Shown: piece by piece, positions 51,699 to 51,775 of the stretch
How positions within the stretch are numbered: the first letter of the stretch is position 1
Layout of the letters: each line of letters opens with the position of its first letter
Origin: Gammaproteobacteria bacterium
Lineage (GTDB): Bacteria; Actinomycetota; Acidimicrobiia; Spongiisociales; UBA4744
Assembly: GCA_011682695.1 (NCBI GenBank)
Contig: JAACED010000006.1
Coordinates: 1-51,775 of the forward strand
Reading direction: 5' to 3'
Length of the DNA stretch: 51,775 nucleotides
Notes under the pieces: generated by a model
Database searches by the model: none
Seen by the model: only the letters and a program-made list of their open reading frames with translations
What the model was told of the DNA's origin: nothing
Program-made: the position numbers and the translations under genes

Positions 51699-51775
51699 AT
51701 GGATATCATCGTTGGGGCCGCCGGCGTAGCGTTCGGCGGGATCCTCGGTTTTCTCTGGGCGAAGTACCGAGTGCG
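51699..51775 (+). CDS. rny: N-terminus of probable ribonuclease Y (3' end outside window)
   Basis: Only 25 codons are in view: MDIIVGAAGVAFGGILGF followed by LWAKYRV. It is a hydrophobic membrane anchor with a basic end, as RNase Y begins. rny follows recA in several bacterial lineages, which supports the call. A TATAAA sequence lies two bases before the ATG, too close for a -10 of this start codon. With so little sequence another anchored protein is possible. Confidence 0.5.
   Translation, partial: MDIIVGAAGVAFGGILGFLWAKYRV

Overview
The window is a gene-dense, GC-rich bacterial chromosome segment carrying about 43 protein genes, two of them cut by the window edges. No rRNA, tRNA, CRISPR array, insertion sequence or phage gene was seen. 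The gene set points to an uncultured member of the Actinomycetota, perhaps Acidimicrobiia-like. The evidence is two Gram-positive-type LexA boxes, an ImuB/DnaE2 mutasome, a DUF4032 protein, a Thr-rich lipoprotein linker, and many genes whose -10 hexamer lies six bases before the start codon (leaderless transcripts). The class-level assignment is inference.

Layout. 1-7.5 kb: the 3' end of imuB and the SOS-controlled error-prone polymerase dnaE2, separated by four minus-strand genes (two PlsC acyltransferases, an SGNH hydrolase, a PEBP-like lipoprotein). 7.5-11.6 kb: a minus-strand run with a PfkB sugar kinase, a YhhN membrane protein, an AroQ-alpha/beta-hydrolase fusion, a small membrane protein and a lipoate-ligase-like protein. 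11.6-17 kb: plus-strand secreted repeat protein, alpha-oxoamine-synthase-type PLP enzyme, orphan membrane histidine kinase and saccharopine-dehydrogenase-like enzyme.

17-20.6 kb is the most distinctive locus. A BldC-like HTH/PocR regulator lies behind an array of 9-bp-spaced direct repeats. It is followed by sulfide:quinone oxidoreductase, a DUF1641 protein, a DsrC/TusE sulfur carrier and a DsrE2-type protein, and the unit ends in a strong terminator. It reads as a self-contained sulfide oxidation and persulfide relay module without dsrAB, rhodanese or TusA nearby. A 350-bp GC-skewed repeat block separates it from a universal stress protein.

21-32.9 kb holds accessory metabolism and unusual proteins: a flavin reductase, SDR, DUF4032 kinase-like protein, HD-GYP phosphodiesterase and PD-(D/E)XK-like protein. 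A three-gene operon (DinB-like, BtpA, crotonase) follows in which two products lack expected catalytic or metal residues. Then come a LOG protein, a CobS/CobT-like AAA-vWA pair whose ATPase has altered Walker motifs, and a rhomboid protease.

33-51.8 kb is mostly housekeeping: M16 peptidase-dapB, cyclophilin, a lipoprotein, thioredoxin-TPR, dapA-rnj-ftsK, a long-chain acyl-CoA ligase, an isolated 2-oxoacid dehydrogenase E2, an SDR, rimO-cinA-thpR, SOS-regulated recA, and the first codons of what looks like rny behind an unusual A-rich leader.
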